From contig NZ_WSEN01000010.1 in NCBI RefSeq assembly GCF_009758255.1, positions 744,001 through 808,000 of the forward strand: a DNA stretch of 64,000 nt. The letters are read 5' to 3'. Both the position numbers and the translations under genes were made by a program. Below are positions 7,666 to 16,974 of this stretch, in pieces. Below the pieces are notes generated by a model. It searched no databases, had not been told where the DNA came from, and was given only the letters and a program-made list of their open reading frames with translations. The stretch's first letter is position 1, and the number at the start of each line of letters is the position of its first letter. This DNA comes from Microbacterium sp. MAH-37. GTDB lineage: Bacteria; Actinomycetota; Actinomycetes; Actinomycetales; Microbacteriaceae.

Positions 7666-8747
7666 CCTCGGCCCCGCCTCGGGTCGCGTCTGGGACACGC
7701 GCGCGGCCTGGCGGTCGGGGACGGATGCCGCGGGTGCGGATCGCCTCGATCCTGCTCGCACTGCTCGCGCTGCTGGCGGTCTCCGTGGTCGTCGCCATCG
7801 GCATCGGTCCTGCGCGCATCGCGCCCGCCGACGTCGCCGGCACGCTGTGGGCGCACCTGACCGGCGCGCACCCCGTGCTGCCCGTCACGCAGGATGCCAT
7901 CGTCTGGCGTCTGCGGACGCCGAGAGTGCTCACGGCCGTGGTCGTGGGCGGTGGGCTCGCTGTCTGCGGAGCGGTCATGCAGGCGCTCACCCGCAATCCG
8001 CTCGCCGACCCCTATCTGCTGGGTCTCTCGTCCGGAGCATCCACCGGCGCGGTGCTGGTGCTCGTTCTCGGAGCCGCGATCGCCCTGCCGGCGGCGGCCT
8101 TCGCCGGCGCGATGATCGCGCTGCTGCTGACGCTCGGCATCTCCCGAGCGGCCGGCGGAGGCTCGCCGACCTCGACGATCCTCGCCGGGCTCGCGGTGTC
8201 TGCAGTGCTGTCCGCGCTGACCAGCCTGGTGATCTTCTGGAGCTCGAACAACGACAGTTACCGCGAGATCCTCGGCTGGCTGCTCGGTTCGCTCTCCGGC
8301 GCGGACTGGGGGGATGTCGTCCTCGCCGCGGTGGTCATGGCGGCGTGCGCGCTGCCCCTGCTGGCATCCGCGCGAGTCCTGGACAGCCTCGCGCTCGGTG
8401 ACTCGGCCGCCGCCGCGCTGGGCGTGCCCGTCGACCGGGCGCGCGTCGCCCTGTTCGGATGCTGCGCGCTGCTCACCGGCGCCCTCGTCGCCGTGAGCGG
8501 ATCGATCGGATTCGTCGGCCTGATCCTGCCTCATGCCACCAGGGCCGTCGTCGGCGTGCGGCACCGCGTGCTGCTGCCGGCGTCCTTCCTCGTCGGGGCC
8601 GTGTTCCTGCTGTGGGCCGACACCGTCGCTCGGACCGCGTTCGACCCGCGCGAGCTGCCGGTCGGCATCGTCACCGCGCTGATCGGCGGGCCGGTCTTCG
8701 TGGTCCTGCTGATGAGGATGGGCCGGCGGCGGAAGGTGCGGGCATGA
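7662..8747 (+). CDS. ABC importer permease, FecCD family
   Basis: 361-residue integral membrane permease of the iron-siderophore/cobalamin class. After a basic cytoplasmic leader come about nine to ten hydrophobic segments. Family hallmarks include the RTPRVLTAVVVGGGLAVCGA region, NPLADPYLLGLSSGAS and GSIGFVGLILPH near the C-terminus. It forms the channel with the ATPase encoded next. The start at 7662 overlaps the stop of the binding-protein gene and the stop overlaps the ATPase start, both as ATGA, so the three genes are translationally coupled. Confidence 0.93.
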   Translation: MTSAPPRVASGTRARPGGRGRMPRVRIASILLALLALLAVSVVVAIGIGPARIAPADVAGTLWAHLTGAHPVLPVTQDAIVWRLRTPRVLTAVVVGGGLAVCGAVMQALTRNPLADPYLLGLSSGASTGAVLVLVLGAAIALPAAAFAGAMIALLLTLGISRAAGGGSPTSTILAGLAVSAVLSALTSLVIFWSSNNDSYREILGWLLGSLSGADWGDVVLAAVVMAACALPLLASARVLDSLALGDSAAAALGVPVDRARVALFGCCALLTGALVAVSGSIGFVGLILPHATRAVVGVRHRVLLPASFLVGAVFLLWADTVARTAFDPRELPVGIVTALIGGPVFVVLLMRMGRRRKVRA

Positions 8748-9535
8748 GCGGGCTGCGCATTGACCGGCTGAGCTACACCGCCGGCGCGCGCCTGATCGTG
8801 GACGGCGTCGACATCACCGCGCCGGAAGGCGCGATCACCGCGGTGCTCGGTCCGAACGGCGCCGGAAAGAGCACCCTGCTGCGGCTGATCGCCGGAGTGC
8901 TCGCCGCCCAGGATGGCACGATCGCCTACGACGGCGCCGAGCTGCGCCGGCTCAGCAGACGCGAGCGCGCGCGGCGCATCGCCCTTGTCGAACAGGAGTG
9001 GACCGAGGCCGACGGGCTGACCGTGCGAGAGATCGTGGAGCTGGGCCGCATCCCCCATCAGAGCTGGCTGGCCACGGCGAGTACCGAGGACGAGGGCATC
9101 GTCGAGGAGAGTCTGCGGCGCACCGGAGCCGACGTGTTCGCAGACCGCGAGGCATCCACCCTGTCGGGCGGTGAGCGCCAGCGCGCGAACCTGGCGCGAG
9201 CACTCGCACAGCAGCCACAGCTGCTGCTCTGCGACGAGCCGACGAACCACCTCGACGTGCACGCCCAGCTCTCGTCACTGCGGCTGCTGCGCGACCTCGC
9301 CGCCGACGGCCTGACCATCGTCGCGGCGCTGCACGACCTGAACCATGCCGCGCGGTTCTCGGATCATGTCGTCGTGCTGGAAGGCGGTGTCGTCCGCGCG
9401 GCGGGCTCCCCCTCCGAGGTGCTCACCCCGGAGTGTGTGCAGGCGGTGTGGCGGGTCACCGCCGAGATCGTCGAGCACGCCGGGCGTCCGCTGATCGTGT
9501 TCGGCGAGCCGGTGGATGCGCCGTCGGTGAGCTGA
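8744..9535 (+). CDS. ABC importer ATP-binding protein (FecE/BtuD type)
   Basis: 263-residue ATPase that powers the importer. Walker A is GPNGAGKST, the ABC signature is LSGGERQR, Walker B is LLLCDEPTNHLD, and the switch histidine is in AALHDLNHA. The start overlaps the permease stop as ATGA. The gene ends inside a short inverted repeat and converges on fgd. Confidence 0.95.
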   Translation: MSGLRIDRLSYTAGARLIVDGVDITAPEGAITAVLGPNGAGKSTLLRLIAGVLAAQDGTIAYDGAELRRLSRRERARRIALVEQEWTEADGLTVREIVELGRIPHQSWLATASTEDEGIVEESLRRTGADVFADREASTLSGGERQRANLARALAQQPQLLLCDEPTNHLDVHAQLSSLRLLRDLAADGLTIVAALHDLNHAARFSDHVVVLEGGVVRAAGSPSEVLTPECVQAVWRVTAEIVEHAGRPLIVFGEPVDAPSVS

Positions 9536-9558
9536 GCGCTCGTTCCGCTCGCTCAGCG
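9531..9558. repeat. Palindromic element bridging two convergent stop codons
   Basis: GCTGAGCG (9531-9538) and CGCTCAGC (9550-9557) are inverted arms. The ABC ATPase stop (9533-9535) lies in one arm and the fgd stop (9553-9555) in the other. The core resembles the GAGCGAGCG-type element seen elsewhere in the window and may act as a bidirectional terminator. Confidence 0.55.
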
Positions 9559-10575
9559 ACCGCTGGAGCGCAGCCGCGGCGCGAGATCCCGTTCGAACAG
9601 GTCGAGGAAGCGACGCTGGTCATGACCCGGCGCGTGGAACACGAGGTGGTTGAAGCCCCAGTCCACGTACTGGTTGATCTGCGCGACGACCTCGTCGGGG
9701 TCGCTGCCCACGATCCAGCGCTTCGCGATGGTCTCCAGCGGCAGCGCATCGGCGGCCCGCTCCATCTCGACCGGGTCGGTGATGTCGTGCTTCTGCTCCT
9801 TCGAGAGCGACAGCGGCGACCAGAACCGGGTGTTCTCCATCGCGGCCTCGGTGGTCTCCTCGTACGAGACCTTGATCTCGATCATCCGGTCGTAGTCGTC
9901 GAACGACCGCCCGGACTGCTCGAGTCCCTCCTTCACCGCCGGCACCAGCTGGTCGACGTACAGCTCAGCGCCCTTGCCCGATGTGCAGATGAATCCGTCG
10001 CCGGCGCGTCCGGCATAGCGCGCCATCATCGGGCCGCCCGCCGCGACGTAGATCGGCACGCCGCCGGCCGGGCGGTCGTAGATCGAGGCGTCGTGGGTCG
10101 AGTAGTACTCACCGTCGAAGCTGACCCGATCTCCCGACCACAGGGCGCGCATGAGGCGGATCGCCTCGCGCAGCCGCGCGTAGCGCTCCTTGAACTCCGG
10201 CCACTCCTGCTCTCCGGCACCGCGGAACCCGGTGGCGATCTCGTTCAGCGCCTCACCGGTGCCGACGCCGAGGATGATGCGCCCCGGGTACAGGCATCCG
10301 AGGCTCGCGAACGCCTGCGCGAGCACGGCCGGGTTGTACCGGAACGTCGGGGTCATCACCGAGGTCCCGATCCGGATCGACGAGGTGCGCTCACCGACCG
10401 CCGCCATCCAGGCGAGCGAGAACGGCGCGTGCCCGCCGGTGTTCCGCCACGGCTGGAAGTGGTCGCTGACGAACACCGACTCCATGCCGTGCCGCTCGGC
10501 CTCGACCGCGATCTCGACCAGCTCGCGCGGAGCGAACTGCTCGGCGCTCGCCTTGTATCCCAGCTTCAGTGTCAT
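9553..10575 (-). CDS. fgd: F420-dependent glucose-6-phosphate dehydrogenase
   Basis: Luciferase-like TIM-barrel enzyme that oxidises glucose 6-phosphate to 6-phosphogluconolactone while reducing coenzyme F420 to F420H2. The 340 residues follow the mycobacterial Fgd1 sequence closely as I remember it: [18 protein letters not shown] at the N-terminus, [35 protein letters not shown] and the C-terminal [15 protein letters not shown]. It is coupled to cofE upstream (ATGA overlap), so F420 maturation and F420 reduction are made together. F420H2 would serve other F420-dependent LLM enzymes. Confidence 0.96.
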   Translation of the reverse strand: MTLKLGYKASAEQFAPRELVEIAVEAERHGMESVFVSDHFQPWRNTGGHAPFSLAWMAAVGERTSSIRIGTSVMTPTFRYNPAVLAQAFASLGCLYPGRIILGVGTGEALNEIATGFRGAGEQEWPEFKERYARLREAIRLMRALWSGDRVSFDGEYYSTHDASIYDRPAGGVPIYVAAGGPMMARYAGRAGDGFICTSGKGAELYVDQLVPAVKEGLEQSGRSFDDYDRMIEIKVSYEETTEAAMENTRFWSPLSLSKEQKHDITDPVEMERAADALPLETIAKRWIVGSDPDEVVAQINQYVDWGFNHLVFHAPGHDQRRFLDLFERDLAPRLRSSGR

Positions 10576-11381
10576 GACGCTCCTTCGAAGGATCGGATGT
10601 CGGAGGATGGGTCACCCGCTGATCGGATGCCGGCGGCGTAGCCCTCGTCATACCCCTGTGCCCGCGCTTCGTCGGAGCCGAGACGGAACAGGTCGTCGGC
10701 CCCGGTGCGCACGATGGATGCGGCACCGGGCAGGTCGAGGTCGCCGACGAGGTCGGCCCGGCCGCGGACCACCGCGACCGGCAGCCCGCTCGCCTTGCCC
10801 TTGACCAGGTCGGCCGCCGCGGCCAGTTCGTCGGCCACGCACGGCACGGTGACACTGAGCTCTCTGCCGCCGTGGTCGAGGGTGCCGCGCAGATCGGCGA
10901 CCACGTGCACACCGGCTGCGCCGATCGCGACATCGGTCTGCCCGACCCGCCACGGGCGGCCCAGCGTGTCGCTGAGCAGCACGCCCACCCGGTGCCCGGT
11001 GGCCTCGCGCAGCCGCGTGGCGAGGGCTCGTGCCGAGGCATCCGGATCGAGCGGCAGCAGCAGGATCCAGCCGTCCGGCGTGTTGCTGGCGTCCACGCCT
11101 GCAGCCGCGGCGACCATGCCGAGCCGGTTCTCGACGATCCGCATCGTGTGCCCGTTGCGGGTGCGGGAAGCCACGACCCGCACCGTCTCGGCGGTGATGG
11201 CGTCCTCCCGGTCGTCTGCGCGGACGTACCGGTCCTCGGCCTTCGAGACGACCTTCGAGGTCACGACCAGGATGTCGCCGTCCCGGAGCCGCACGCCGGT
11301 GGCGAGGATCATGGCGGCCAGGTCGTCCCCAGGCTGCACCTCTCCGATGCCCTCCAGGGCGAACACCCGCAGTTCGCGCAT
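10572..11381 (-). CDS. cofE: Coenzyme F420:L-glutamate ligase domain protein (CofE/FbiB N-terminal)
   Basis: GTP-dependent ligase that adds glutamates to F420-0 to make active F420. The 269 residues cover the CofE fold only: [15 protein letters not shown], the [26 protein letters not shown] stretch and [18 protein letters not shown] are family landmarks. Mycobacterial FbiB carries an extra C-terminal FMN-dependent domain, which is absent here. The ATG at 11381 has AAGGAGG seven bases upstream; an ATG eight codons earlier has no site. The stop overlaps the fgd start. The rplI terminator lies upstream, so the pair needs its own promoter. Confidence 0.9.
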   Translation of the reverse strand: MRELRVFALEGIGEVQPGDDLAAMILATGVRLRDGDILVVTSKVVSKAEDRYVRADDREDAITAETVRVVASRTRNGHTMRIVENRLGMVAAAAGVDASNTPDGWILLLPLDPDASARALATRLREATGHRVGVLLSDTLGRPWRVGQTDVAIGAAGVHVVADLRGTLDHGGRELSVTVPCVADELAAAADLVKGKASGLPVAVVRGRADLVGDLDLPGAASIVRTGADDLFRLGSDEARAQGYDEGYAAGIRSAGDPSSDIRSFEGAS

Positions 11382-11433
11382 CCGGCCTCCTTCTCGCACT
11401 TCCATTCTCCTGCGAAAGAGAGCCCGAAACGCC

Positions 11434-11467
11434 GGAAGCCCCGTTCTCCGAGGAGAACGGGGCTTCC
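11434..11467 (-). terminator. Terminator of the rpsF-ssb-rpsR-rplI operon
   Basis: GGAAGCCCCGTTCTCC (11434-11449) and its exact complement (11452-11467) form a 16-bp stem just beyond the rplI stop. Confidence 0.85.
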
Positions 11468-11481
11468 GTGCGTGTACGCGA

Positions 11482-11934
11482 TTACTTCGCGGCGATCACC
11501 TGGAGGGTGATCACGGCGGTCACGTCGTCGTGCAGACGCACGGTGGCCTCGTGGTCGCCGACCGACTTGATCGGAGCGGTGATGTGCACCTTGCGCTTGT
11601 CGATCGAGCCGATGCCTGCAGCGGAGACGGCGTCGGCCACGTCGGCCGGCTTCACCGAGCCGAACAGACGACCCTCGGCGCCGGCCTTGACCGACAGGCG
11701 AACCCGTCCGGCCTCGAGCTTCGCCTTGAGGTCCTTGGCCTCGTCGAGGTCGTGGATCGCGCGAGCCTTGCGGGCTGCCTGGATCGACTCGACCTGCTTG
11801 GCACCGCCACGGGTCCACGCCACGGCGTAGCCCTGCGGGATGAGGTAGTTGCGGGCGTACCCGTTCTTGACCTCGATGACGTCGCCTGCGCTACCGAGCC
11901 CGGCGACCTCGTTCGTGAGAATCAGCTTTGCCAT
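11482..11934 (-). CDS. rplI: 50S ribosomal protein L9
   Basis: 150-residue L9 of the large subunit. The N-terminal rRNA-binding domain ([35 protein letters not shown]) is followed by the long connecting helix and a C-terminal domain with the usual GRLFGSV. The length is normal. It is the last gene of the rpsF operon, 11 bases after rpsR, and is followed by a strong hairpin. Confidence 0.98.
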   Translation of the reverse strand: MAKLILTNEVAGLGSAGDVIEVKNGYARNYLIPQGYAVAWTRGGAKQVESIQAARKARAIHDLDEAKDLKAKLEAGRVRLSVKAGAEGRLFGSVKPADVADAVSAAGIGSIDKRKVHITAPIKSVGDHEATVRLHDDVTAVITLQVIAAK

Positions 11935-11945
11935 GTCGGTACCCC

Positions 11946-12200
11946 TCAGCGGCCAGCGCCAGCGTAGGGCAGGAGCGCCATTTCGCGCGCGTTCTTGATC
12001 GCCTTGGCGATCAGACGCTGCTCCTGCACCGAGACACCGGTGATACGACGGGCGCGGATCTTTCCACGCTCCGAGATGAACTTGCGAAGCGTGGCGACGT
12101 CCTTGTAGTCAATGACGCCCACGCGGATGGACTTCGCGGGAGCGGCGTTCTTCGCGCCCTTCCGCGGCTTGCGGCGGTCGCCGCTCGACTTTCCAGCCAT
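11946..12200 (-). CDS. rpsR: 30S ribosomal protein S18 (cysteine-free form)
   Basis: 84-residue S18 that pairs with S6 on the small-subunit platform. The core [22 protein letters not shown] and the [15 protein letters not shown] tail are typical. The N-terminus has no cysteines, so this is the zinc-independent version, in contrast to the cysteine-containing S18 of many bacteria. It lies between ssb and rplI. Confidence 0.97.
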   Translation of the reverse strand: MAGKSSGDRRKPRKGAKNAAPAKSIRVGVIDYKDVATLRKFISERGKIRARRITGVSVQEQRLIAKAIKNAREMALLPYAGAGR

Positions 12201-12248
12201 GAGTTTTCCTTACGAGATGAGTCGGATGCCTGCGGCATCCGCAGTTCT

Positions 12249-12764
12249 TTAGAACGGGGTGTCGTCGCCGAAGCTGCCCGGAGTGCTCCAGGCGTCGGCG
12301 CTCGACGAGCCGGGGGTCGACCACGGCTCTTCCGAGACCTGCTGCTGCGGACGGGACTGCCCGCCGCCGAAGCTGCCACCGCCACCGGCTCCGCCGGTGG
12401 ATGCTGCTCGCGTGACCTGAGCGGTCGCGTACCGGAGCGAGGGGCCGATCTCATCGACCTCGAGCTCGATCGAGACGCGGTTGTTGCCGTCCCGATCCTG
12501 GTACGAACGCTGACGCAGACGGCCCTGGGCGATGACGCGCATGCCCTTGGTCAGCGAGCCCGCCACGTGCTCGGCGAACTCGCGCCAGACCGAGGCGCGG
12601 AGGAACAGCGCTTCGCCGTCCTTCCACTCGTTCGCCTGACGGTCGAAGGTGCGCGGGGTCGAGGCGATGGTGAAGTTCGCCACCGGCAGCCCGTTCTGCG
12701 TGTACCGCAGCTCGGGGTCGGCGGTGAGGTTGCCCACCACGGTGATGACGGTTTCGCCGGCCAT
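12249..12764 (-). CDS. ssb: Single-stranded DNA-binding protein
   Basis: 171-residue SSB that coats single-stranded DNA in replication and repair. The OB fold spans about residues 1-110 ([37 protein letters not shown]). A Gly/Gln/Ser-rich linker leads to the acidic tip GDDTPF, which recruits partner proteins. It sits six bases after rpsF and 48 bases before rpsR. Confidence 0.97.
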   Translation of the reverse strand: MAGETVITVVGNLTADPELRYTQNGLPVANFTIASTPRTFDRQANEWKDGEALFLRASVWREFAEHVAGSLTKGMRVIAQGRLRQRSYQDRDGNNRVSIELEVDEIGPSLRYATAQVTRAASTGGAGGGGSFGGGQSRPQQQVSEEPWSTPGSSSADAWSTPGSFGDDTPF

Positions 12765-12769
12765 GATGC

Positions 12770-13135
12770 TTACGCCTTCGCAGCCTTGGGCTTGCGAGCA
12801 GCCTTGTCAGCAGCGCGCTTGGCCTCCGCAGCGACCATTGCCTGTGCCTCTTCGGCGCGCAGGACCTTGGTGCGGAAGACGAGCTCGCTCAGCTTCAGCT
12901 GGCGGTCGAGCTCGACCGTGGCCTCGCTGGTCGCGGTGAAGTTCACGACGGCGTAGATGCCCTCGGTCTTCTTGTTGATCTCGTAGGCGAAACGGCGCTT
13001 GCCCCAGATGTCGACCTTGTCGATCGAGCCACCATCGTTAGTGATGACCTTCAGGAACTTGTCGAGGTTGGGGGCAACCTGGCGCTCGTCCAGCTCAGGG
13101 GTCAGAATGACCATGAGCTCGTACTGGTGCGTCAC
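12770..13135 (-). CDS. rpsF: 30S ribosomal protein S6
   Basis: 121-residue S6, which binds S18 and rRNA on the small-subunit platform. [17 protein letters not shown] and the central [18 protein letters not shown] are typical. There is a short Lys/Ala-rich C-terminal extension. The start is GTG at 13135, with AAGGAGG seven bases upstream. It is the first gene of the operon. Confidence 0.97.
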   Translation of the reverse strand: MTHQYELMVILTPELDERQVAPNLDKFLKVITNDGGSIDKVDIWGKRRFAYEINKKTEGIYAVVNFTATSEATVELDRQLKLSELVFRTKVLRAEEAQAMVAAEAKRAADKAARKPKAAKA

Positions 13136-13253
13136 TTACCCACCTCCTTCGGACTAGAACGGCTCCCGGGACTTTCCCGGCAGCAGGAGGGTGTGTTGCA
13201 CGTCGTCCACGCCTTCGGCAGAGTGCCGGCGGGCAGACAACCACAACAGTCTA
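13136..13253 (-). promoter_or_regulatory. Leader and possible promoter of the rpsF operon
   Basis: About 115 bases separate rpsF from the gene upstream. TAGACT (minus strand, 13248-13253) could be a -10 and overlaps the upstream stop codon. A short hairpin (CCGGGA/TCCCGG, 13166-13180) lies before the ribosome site. S6-S18 operons often have an autoregulatory leader, but I could not match a known motif here. Confidence 0.3.
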
Positions 13254-14627
13254 GCGGATGACGGCGGCGTGCCTCTTCACAGGTTCGACCAGCGGCGAGG
13301 GCGCGAGCGTGAAGTCGTTCGCCTCGTCCTGCCATTCCCTGCCGTCGGATGCCGCGCGGCGACGCTTCCTGGCCAGCAGGGCCGCCGCGATCGGTGCGCC
13401 CACAAGACCGGCGATCGCGCCGCTGAGGGTGCGGTCCTCTGCGCCGAGCACGCTCTTGCGGTGCCACGCCGCGTGCAGTGCGCCGCCGCGCGGCCTCGGC
13501 ACGGTGCGTGCCGGCAGCAGACCGCGACGACGCAGCGCGACGAGGTGGCGCACCTCGTCCCACCAGATCGACTCGTCCGGCCGGTGGAAGTAGTTGGTCG
13601 CCGCCCACTGGGCATCCGGATACCGGAATCGCCGCGCGACGACGTCATCGGCGGAGCCGGCGAGCTCGCTGCCCTCGAAGACCTGGTTGAGCAGTTCTGG
13701 CCGCACCCCGAACTCGTCCAGGACGATCACGGGGACTCCATACCCCAGAGCCTCGATCGCCGCGGTGGAGCTGACGGTGACCAGCCCCTGTGCGGTGACC
13801 AAGGCCTCGGACATCGGCGCGTAGGAGAGCACGAGGTTGTCCGGGGCGTCCTCCAGCAGGTCGGTGTAGGGGTCGCGCTCCTCGTGCGTCTCGACCTCGC
13901 CTGGGCGCGCGCGCAGCTTCACGACCACGCGCCTGGTCGGATCGGCGACCGCCGCGAGGCGCAGGATCTCGGCGATCCGGCGACGTTCCTCGTGCGCGGC
14001 GGGCACGAGCGCCTGGGCCGCGAACACGAGATCCGTGCCTCGTCCGGTGAGGAGCTCGGCCTCGGTGCCGCGCAGCGGCGAGCGCGGCGCGCCCTGGTCC
14101 GCCGCATCCGGAATGTACGGCAGCGTCGCGAGCGCGATCGGCACGGTGACGCCGATCCGGCGGCCGAGCCGGGAGTACGCGGCGACCTCGCGGCGGGAGT
14201 GCACGACCATGAGGTCGGTGTGCCGTCGGTACTCGAGCGCACCGCGCAGCGCGGGGATCGACATACCAGGCAGCCCGCTCACGACGATGGGCCGCTCGGG
14301 GAGCCGGTCGATCTCGCGGCCCAGCAGACGGACGAACGGCGCCCTGCCGGCGAGCACGATCACGTCGGGTCGGTCCCTGGCCAGCCAGGACGCGACGTCG
14401 GCGTGCGCGATCCGGGTCACCGACCTGGCATCCTCCGCGAAGCGGGTGCCGGCCAGCGCGGCGTGCTTCTGCGCGTCGCTGACGACCAGCGGAGTGCGCA
14501 CCAGCAGCATGTGCTGACTGATGTCGGGCACCCGGTCCATCAGCGCGGCCGACCACTTCACGAACGAATCCGCGTCGGCGATCGCCACCACCCGCAGGCG
14601 CGGGGCCCGGCTGCCCGGGTACGTCAT
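13251..14627 (-). CDS. Putative glycosyltransferase of the nonulosonate cluster (DUF6716-like)
   Basis: 458-residue cytoplasmic protein. It begins with a nucleotide-binding-like strand (RLRVVAIADADSFVKW), and the C-terminal half has a GT-B-like pattern (VTVSSTAAIEALGYGVPVIVLDEFGVR), like the donor-binding half of capsule transferases. I recall such proteins being annotated as DUF6716 putative glycosyltransferases, but cannot verify this. The ATG at 14627 overlaps the neuB stop (ATGA). It is the last gene of the cluster, so it probably adds or modifies the surface sugar. The acceptor is unknown. Confidence 0.65.
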   Translation of the reverse strand: MTYPGSRAPRLRVVAIADADSFVKWSAALMDRVPDISQHMLLVRTPLVVSDAQKHAALAGTRFAEDARSVTRIAHADVASWLARDRPDVIVLAGRAPFVRLLGREIDRLPERPIVVSGLPGMSIPALRGALEYRRHTDLMVVHSRREVAAYSRLGRRIGVTVPIALATLPYIPDAADQGAPRSPLRGTEAELLTGRGTDLVFAAQALVPAAHEERRRIAEILRLAAVADPTRRVVVKLRARPGEVETHEERDPYTDLLEDAPDNLVLSYAPMSEALVTAQGLVTVSSTAAIEALGYGVPVIVLDEFGVRPELLNQVFEGSELAGSADDVVARRFRYPDAQWAATNYFHRPDESIWWDEVRHLVALRRRGLLPARTVPRPRGGALHAAWHRKSVLGAEDRTLSGAIAGLVGAPIAAALLARKRRRAASDGREWQDEANDFTLAPSPLVEPVKRHAAVIR

Positions 14628-15496
14628 GCTCCCACGCGCCTCAGCTTGGCCATCGGGGCGAGCTCGCCCGGATAGACGCGCTTGACGCCGTCGCCGAGCG
14701 CCTCCTCGATGACGCGGATGTCGCGCACGAGGCGCTCGAGACCGCCCGGTTCGAGCGAGGCGGCGTGGTCGGATCCCCACATCGCGCGGTCCAGCGTGAT
14801 GTGCCGCTCGACGGCCACCGCGCCGAGGGCGACCGCGGCGAGCGAGATCTGCAGACCGCGCTCGTGACCGGAGTATCCGACCGGCACACCGGCGTAGCGG
14901 TCGCGCAGGGTGGGGATCATCTTGAGGTTCGCCTCGCCCGGCTCCATCGGATACGTCGATGTGGCGTGCATGAGGATCGTGCGGTCGGTGCCCAAGGTGT
15001 CCAGGGCACGGTCGATCTGCTCGATGGTCGACATGCCCGTGGAGAGGATGACCGGCTTGCCGGTCTCGCGCAGGGCGAGCAGCAGCTCGGTGTCGGTGAG
15101 GCTCGCCGAGGCGACCTTGTGCGCGACGACGCCCAGGTCCTCGAGGAAGTCGACGCTCGGCACATCCCACGGTGAGGCGAACCAGTGCAGTCCTGCCATC
15201 GTGGCGTAGTCGCCGATCTCGATGTACTCGTCGCGGCCGAACTCGACCCGGCGACGGTAGTCGAGGTAGGTCATGGTGCCCCAGGGCGTCTCCCGCGGCA
15301 CGTCGCGCATGTGCTCCGGCGTGGCGATCTCGGGGGTGCGCTTCTGGAACTTCACCGCGTCGGCGCCGGCCTCGCGTGCCACGTCGATGAGCTTCTTGGC
15401 GATCTCGACGTCGCCGTTGTGGTTCAGGCCGATCTCCGCGATGACGTACGTGGGACGGCCCCCGCCGACCACGCGATCTCCGATGCTGACGGTCAT
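14624..15496 (-). CDS. neuB: N-acylneuraminate (nonulosonic acid) synthase, NeuB family, short form
   Basis: Condenses an N-acyl hexosamine with phosphoenolpyruvate to give a nonulosonic acid (sialic, legionaminic or related). The TIM-barrel landmarks are clear: YVIAEIGLNHNGD, DAVKFQKRTPE, KVASASLTDTELL, ILSTGMSTIEQID, GYSGHERG and VERHITLDRAMWGSDHAASLEP. At 290 residues it lacks the C-terminal SAF (antifreeze-like) domain of the usual ~340-residue enzyme. The ATG at 15496 has GGAG upstream. It lies between the CMP-sialate synthetase fusion and a putative transferase. No NeuC-type epimerase is in the window, so the precursor must come from elsewhere. Confidence 0.9.
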   Translation of the reverse strand: MTVSIGDRVVGGGRPTYVIAEIGLNHNGDVEIAKKLIDVAREAGADAVKFQKRTPEIATPEHMRDVPRETPWGTMTYLDYRRRVEFGRDEYIEIGDYATMAGLHWFASPWDVPSVDFLEDLGVVAHKVASASLTDTELLLALRETGKPVILSTGMSTIEQIDRALDTLGTDRTILMHATSTYPMEPGEANLKMIPTLRDRYAGVPVGYSGHERGLQISLAAVALGAVAVERHITLDRAMWGSDHAASLEPGGLERLVRDIRVIEEALGDGVKRVYPGELAPMAKLRRVGA

Positions 15497-15604
15497 GATG
15501 ACGCTCCGTTCCTTGGGTCTCCGGTCCCCTCCCTCCGGTCTACGGGCGGGAGGTGAACCCCGGGAGGCGGGGCGGTGACGGAGGGATGTCAGGCGGAGGT
15601 CGTC

Positions 15605-15641
15605 ACGGATGCAGGCAGGAACGACGGATGCAGGCAGGAAC
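15605..15641. repeat. Two-copy 18-base direct repeat
   Basis: ACGGATGCAGGCAGGAAC occurs at 15605-15622 and again at 15624-15641, in the 200-base spacer between the CMP-sialate synthetase fusion and neuB. No function is evident. Confidence 0.85.
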
Positions 15642-15696
15642 CGGCCTGTTCCCGGGCTGGGACGGGCGGAATGCCTGCAGGTGGTCCGGACTGCGG

Positions 15697-16935
15697 TCAG
15701 ACCCGGGCGGCCAGCATCCGCTCGGCGACCTCGCGGACGGCTCCCTCTCCGCCGCGGCGCGTCAGGATGACGCGGGCGACGGCCTTCACCTGCGGATGCG
15801 CGTTCGCCACGGCGACCGGCCAGCCGACGATCCCGAGCGGGCCGAGGTCGTTGACGTCGTTGCCGACGTACGCGATGTCCTCGAGCCGGATGCCGCACTC
15901 GGCGGCCCATGCGGCGAGCGCCGACGCCTTGTCGTCGACGCCGTGCAGCACCGGCACCTGCAGCTTCTCGGCCCGGCGGGCCACGACGGGGTTCTGCTCT
16001 GTGGAGAGGAGGAGCATCGGAACGCCCGCCCGGCGCAGCCGAGCGACACCCATGCCGTCCTCCCGGCTGACCCGGACGGACTCGTTCCCGTGCTCGTCGA
16101 CGTTCGCGGTGTCGTCGGTGTGGACGCCGTCGAAGTCGGTGACCAGGGCGAGCGCGGGGATCGCTGCCGCCGGTTCTTCGGAGTTCGGCGGTATCTCGGA
16201 GGACTTCGCGGGATCTGCTCCGGAACGCGGCAGATCTCCGAGATCCTGCCGCAGACCGGATGCCGCGGCGAGCGCCTCTGCCAGGGCGAGGTGGTGCTCG
16301 TCGTCGATCTCGATCGCGGTGTGCTCCGGCACCGTCACGATGCCGACCAGCCCGAAGAAGCGATGCCGGAAGCGGCGGAACCCGACGGCGTCGAAGGCGT
16401 AGAACGCCCCTGTCTCCAGGTAGTGCGGCTCGCGGTCCTGGCGGCGCGGACGATGCGCGGCGTCGTGGTTGATCGCGACAGCCGCTCCCCCGGCATCCCG
16501 CCGCCAGAGGAACCCGTACGTCTCGCAGGCGGAGAACACGCTGTCGTAGGTGCCTCCCTCGATGAGGGCGACCGCCTCGGTGATCCCATCAGCCGGGATG
16601 AACGGCGAGGTCGCCTGCACGAACACCACCGTGCTGGCCTGCAGACCATCGGCTTCCAGGACATCGAGGACGTGCAGCAGCGCACTCTCCGACGAGGCAT
16701 CGTCTCCCGCGAGCTCGGCGGGGCGATCGATGACCCGCGCGCCGGCAGCCCGCGAGACGTCGGCGATCTCCGCGTCGTCGGTGCTCACGACGACGAGATC
16801 GACGGCGGATGCTGCAGCTCGCACCGCTCGCGCGACGAGCGGCACCCCGCCCACCCGGCGCAGGTTCTTGCCCGGCACGCCCTTCGATCCCCCGCGCGCG
16901 GGGATGATCGCGACCGTCAGCCCGTTGTCGTTCAT
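15697..16935 (-). CDS. neuA: Acylneuraminate cytidylyltransferase fused to a HAD phosphatase
   Basis: 412-residue fusion. The N-terminal half activates a nonulosonic acid with CTP: IPARGGSKGVPGKN (residues 11-24), VSTDDAEIADV and FVQATSPF are cytidylyltransferase signatures. After a Pro/Glu-rich linker (about 230-255) comes a KdsC-like HAD phosphatase: the nucleophile motif TDFDGVHTDD near 265 and the later YVGNDVNDLGPL. That domain could dephosphorylate a nonulosonate 9-phosphate, joining two consecutive steps. The start is the ATG at 16935, after GAGGGA. It lies between the polysialyltransferase-like gene and neuB. Confidence 0.9.
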   Translation of the reverse strand: MNDNGLTVAIIPARGGSKGVPGKNLRRVGGVPLVARAVRAAASAVDLVVVSTDDAEIADVSRAAGARVIDRPAELAGDDASSESALLHVLDVLEADGLQASTVVFVQATSPFIPADGITEAVALIEGGTYDSVFSACETYGFLWRRDAGGAAVAINHDAAHRPRRQDREPHYLETGAFYAFDAVGFRRFRHRFFGLVGIVTVPEHTAIEIDDEHHLALAEALAAASGLRQDLGDLPRSGADPAKSSEIPPNSEEPAAAIPALALVTDFDGVHTDDTANVDEHGNESVRVSREDGMGVARLRRAGVPMLLLSTEQNPVVARRAEKLQVPVLHGVDDKASALAAWAAECGIRLEDIAYVGNDVNDLGPLGIVGWPVAVANAHPQVKAVARVILTRRGGEGAVREVAERMLAARV

Positions 16936-16974
16936 TACTCGTCCCTCACTCGCTCCCGCGGCACTTCCTTGCTC

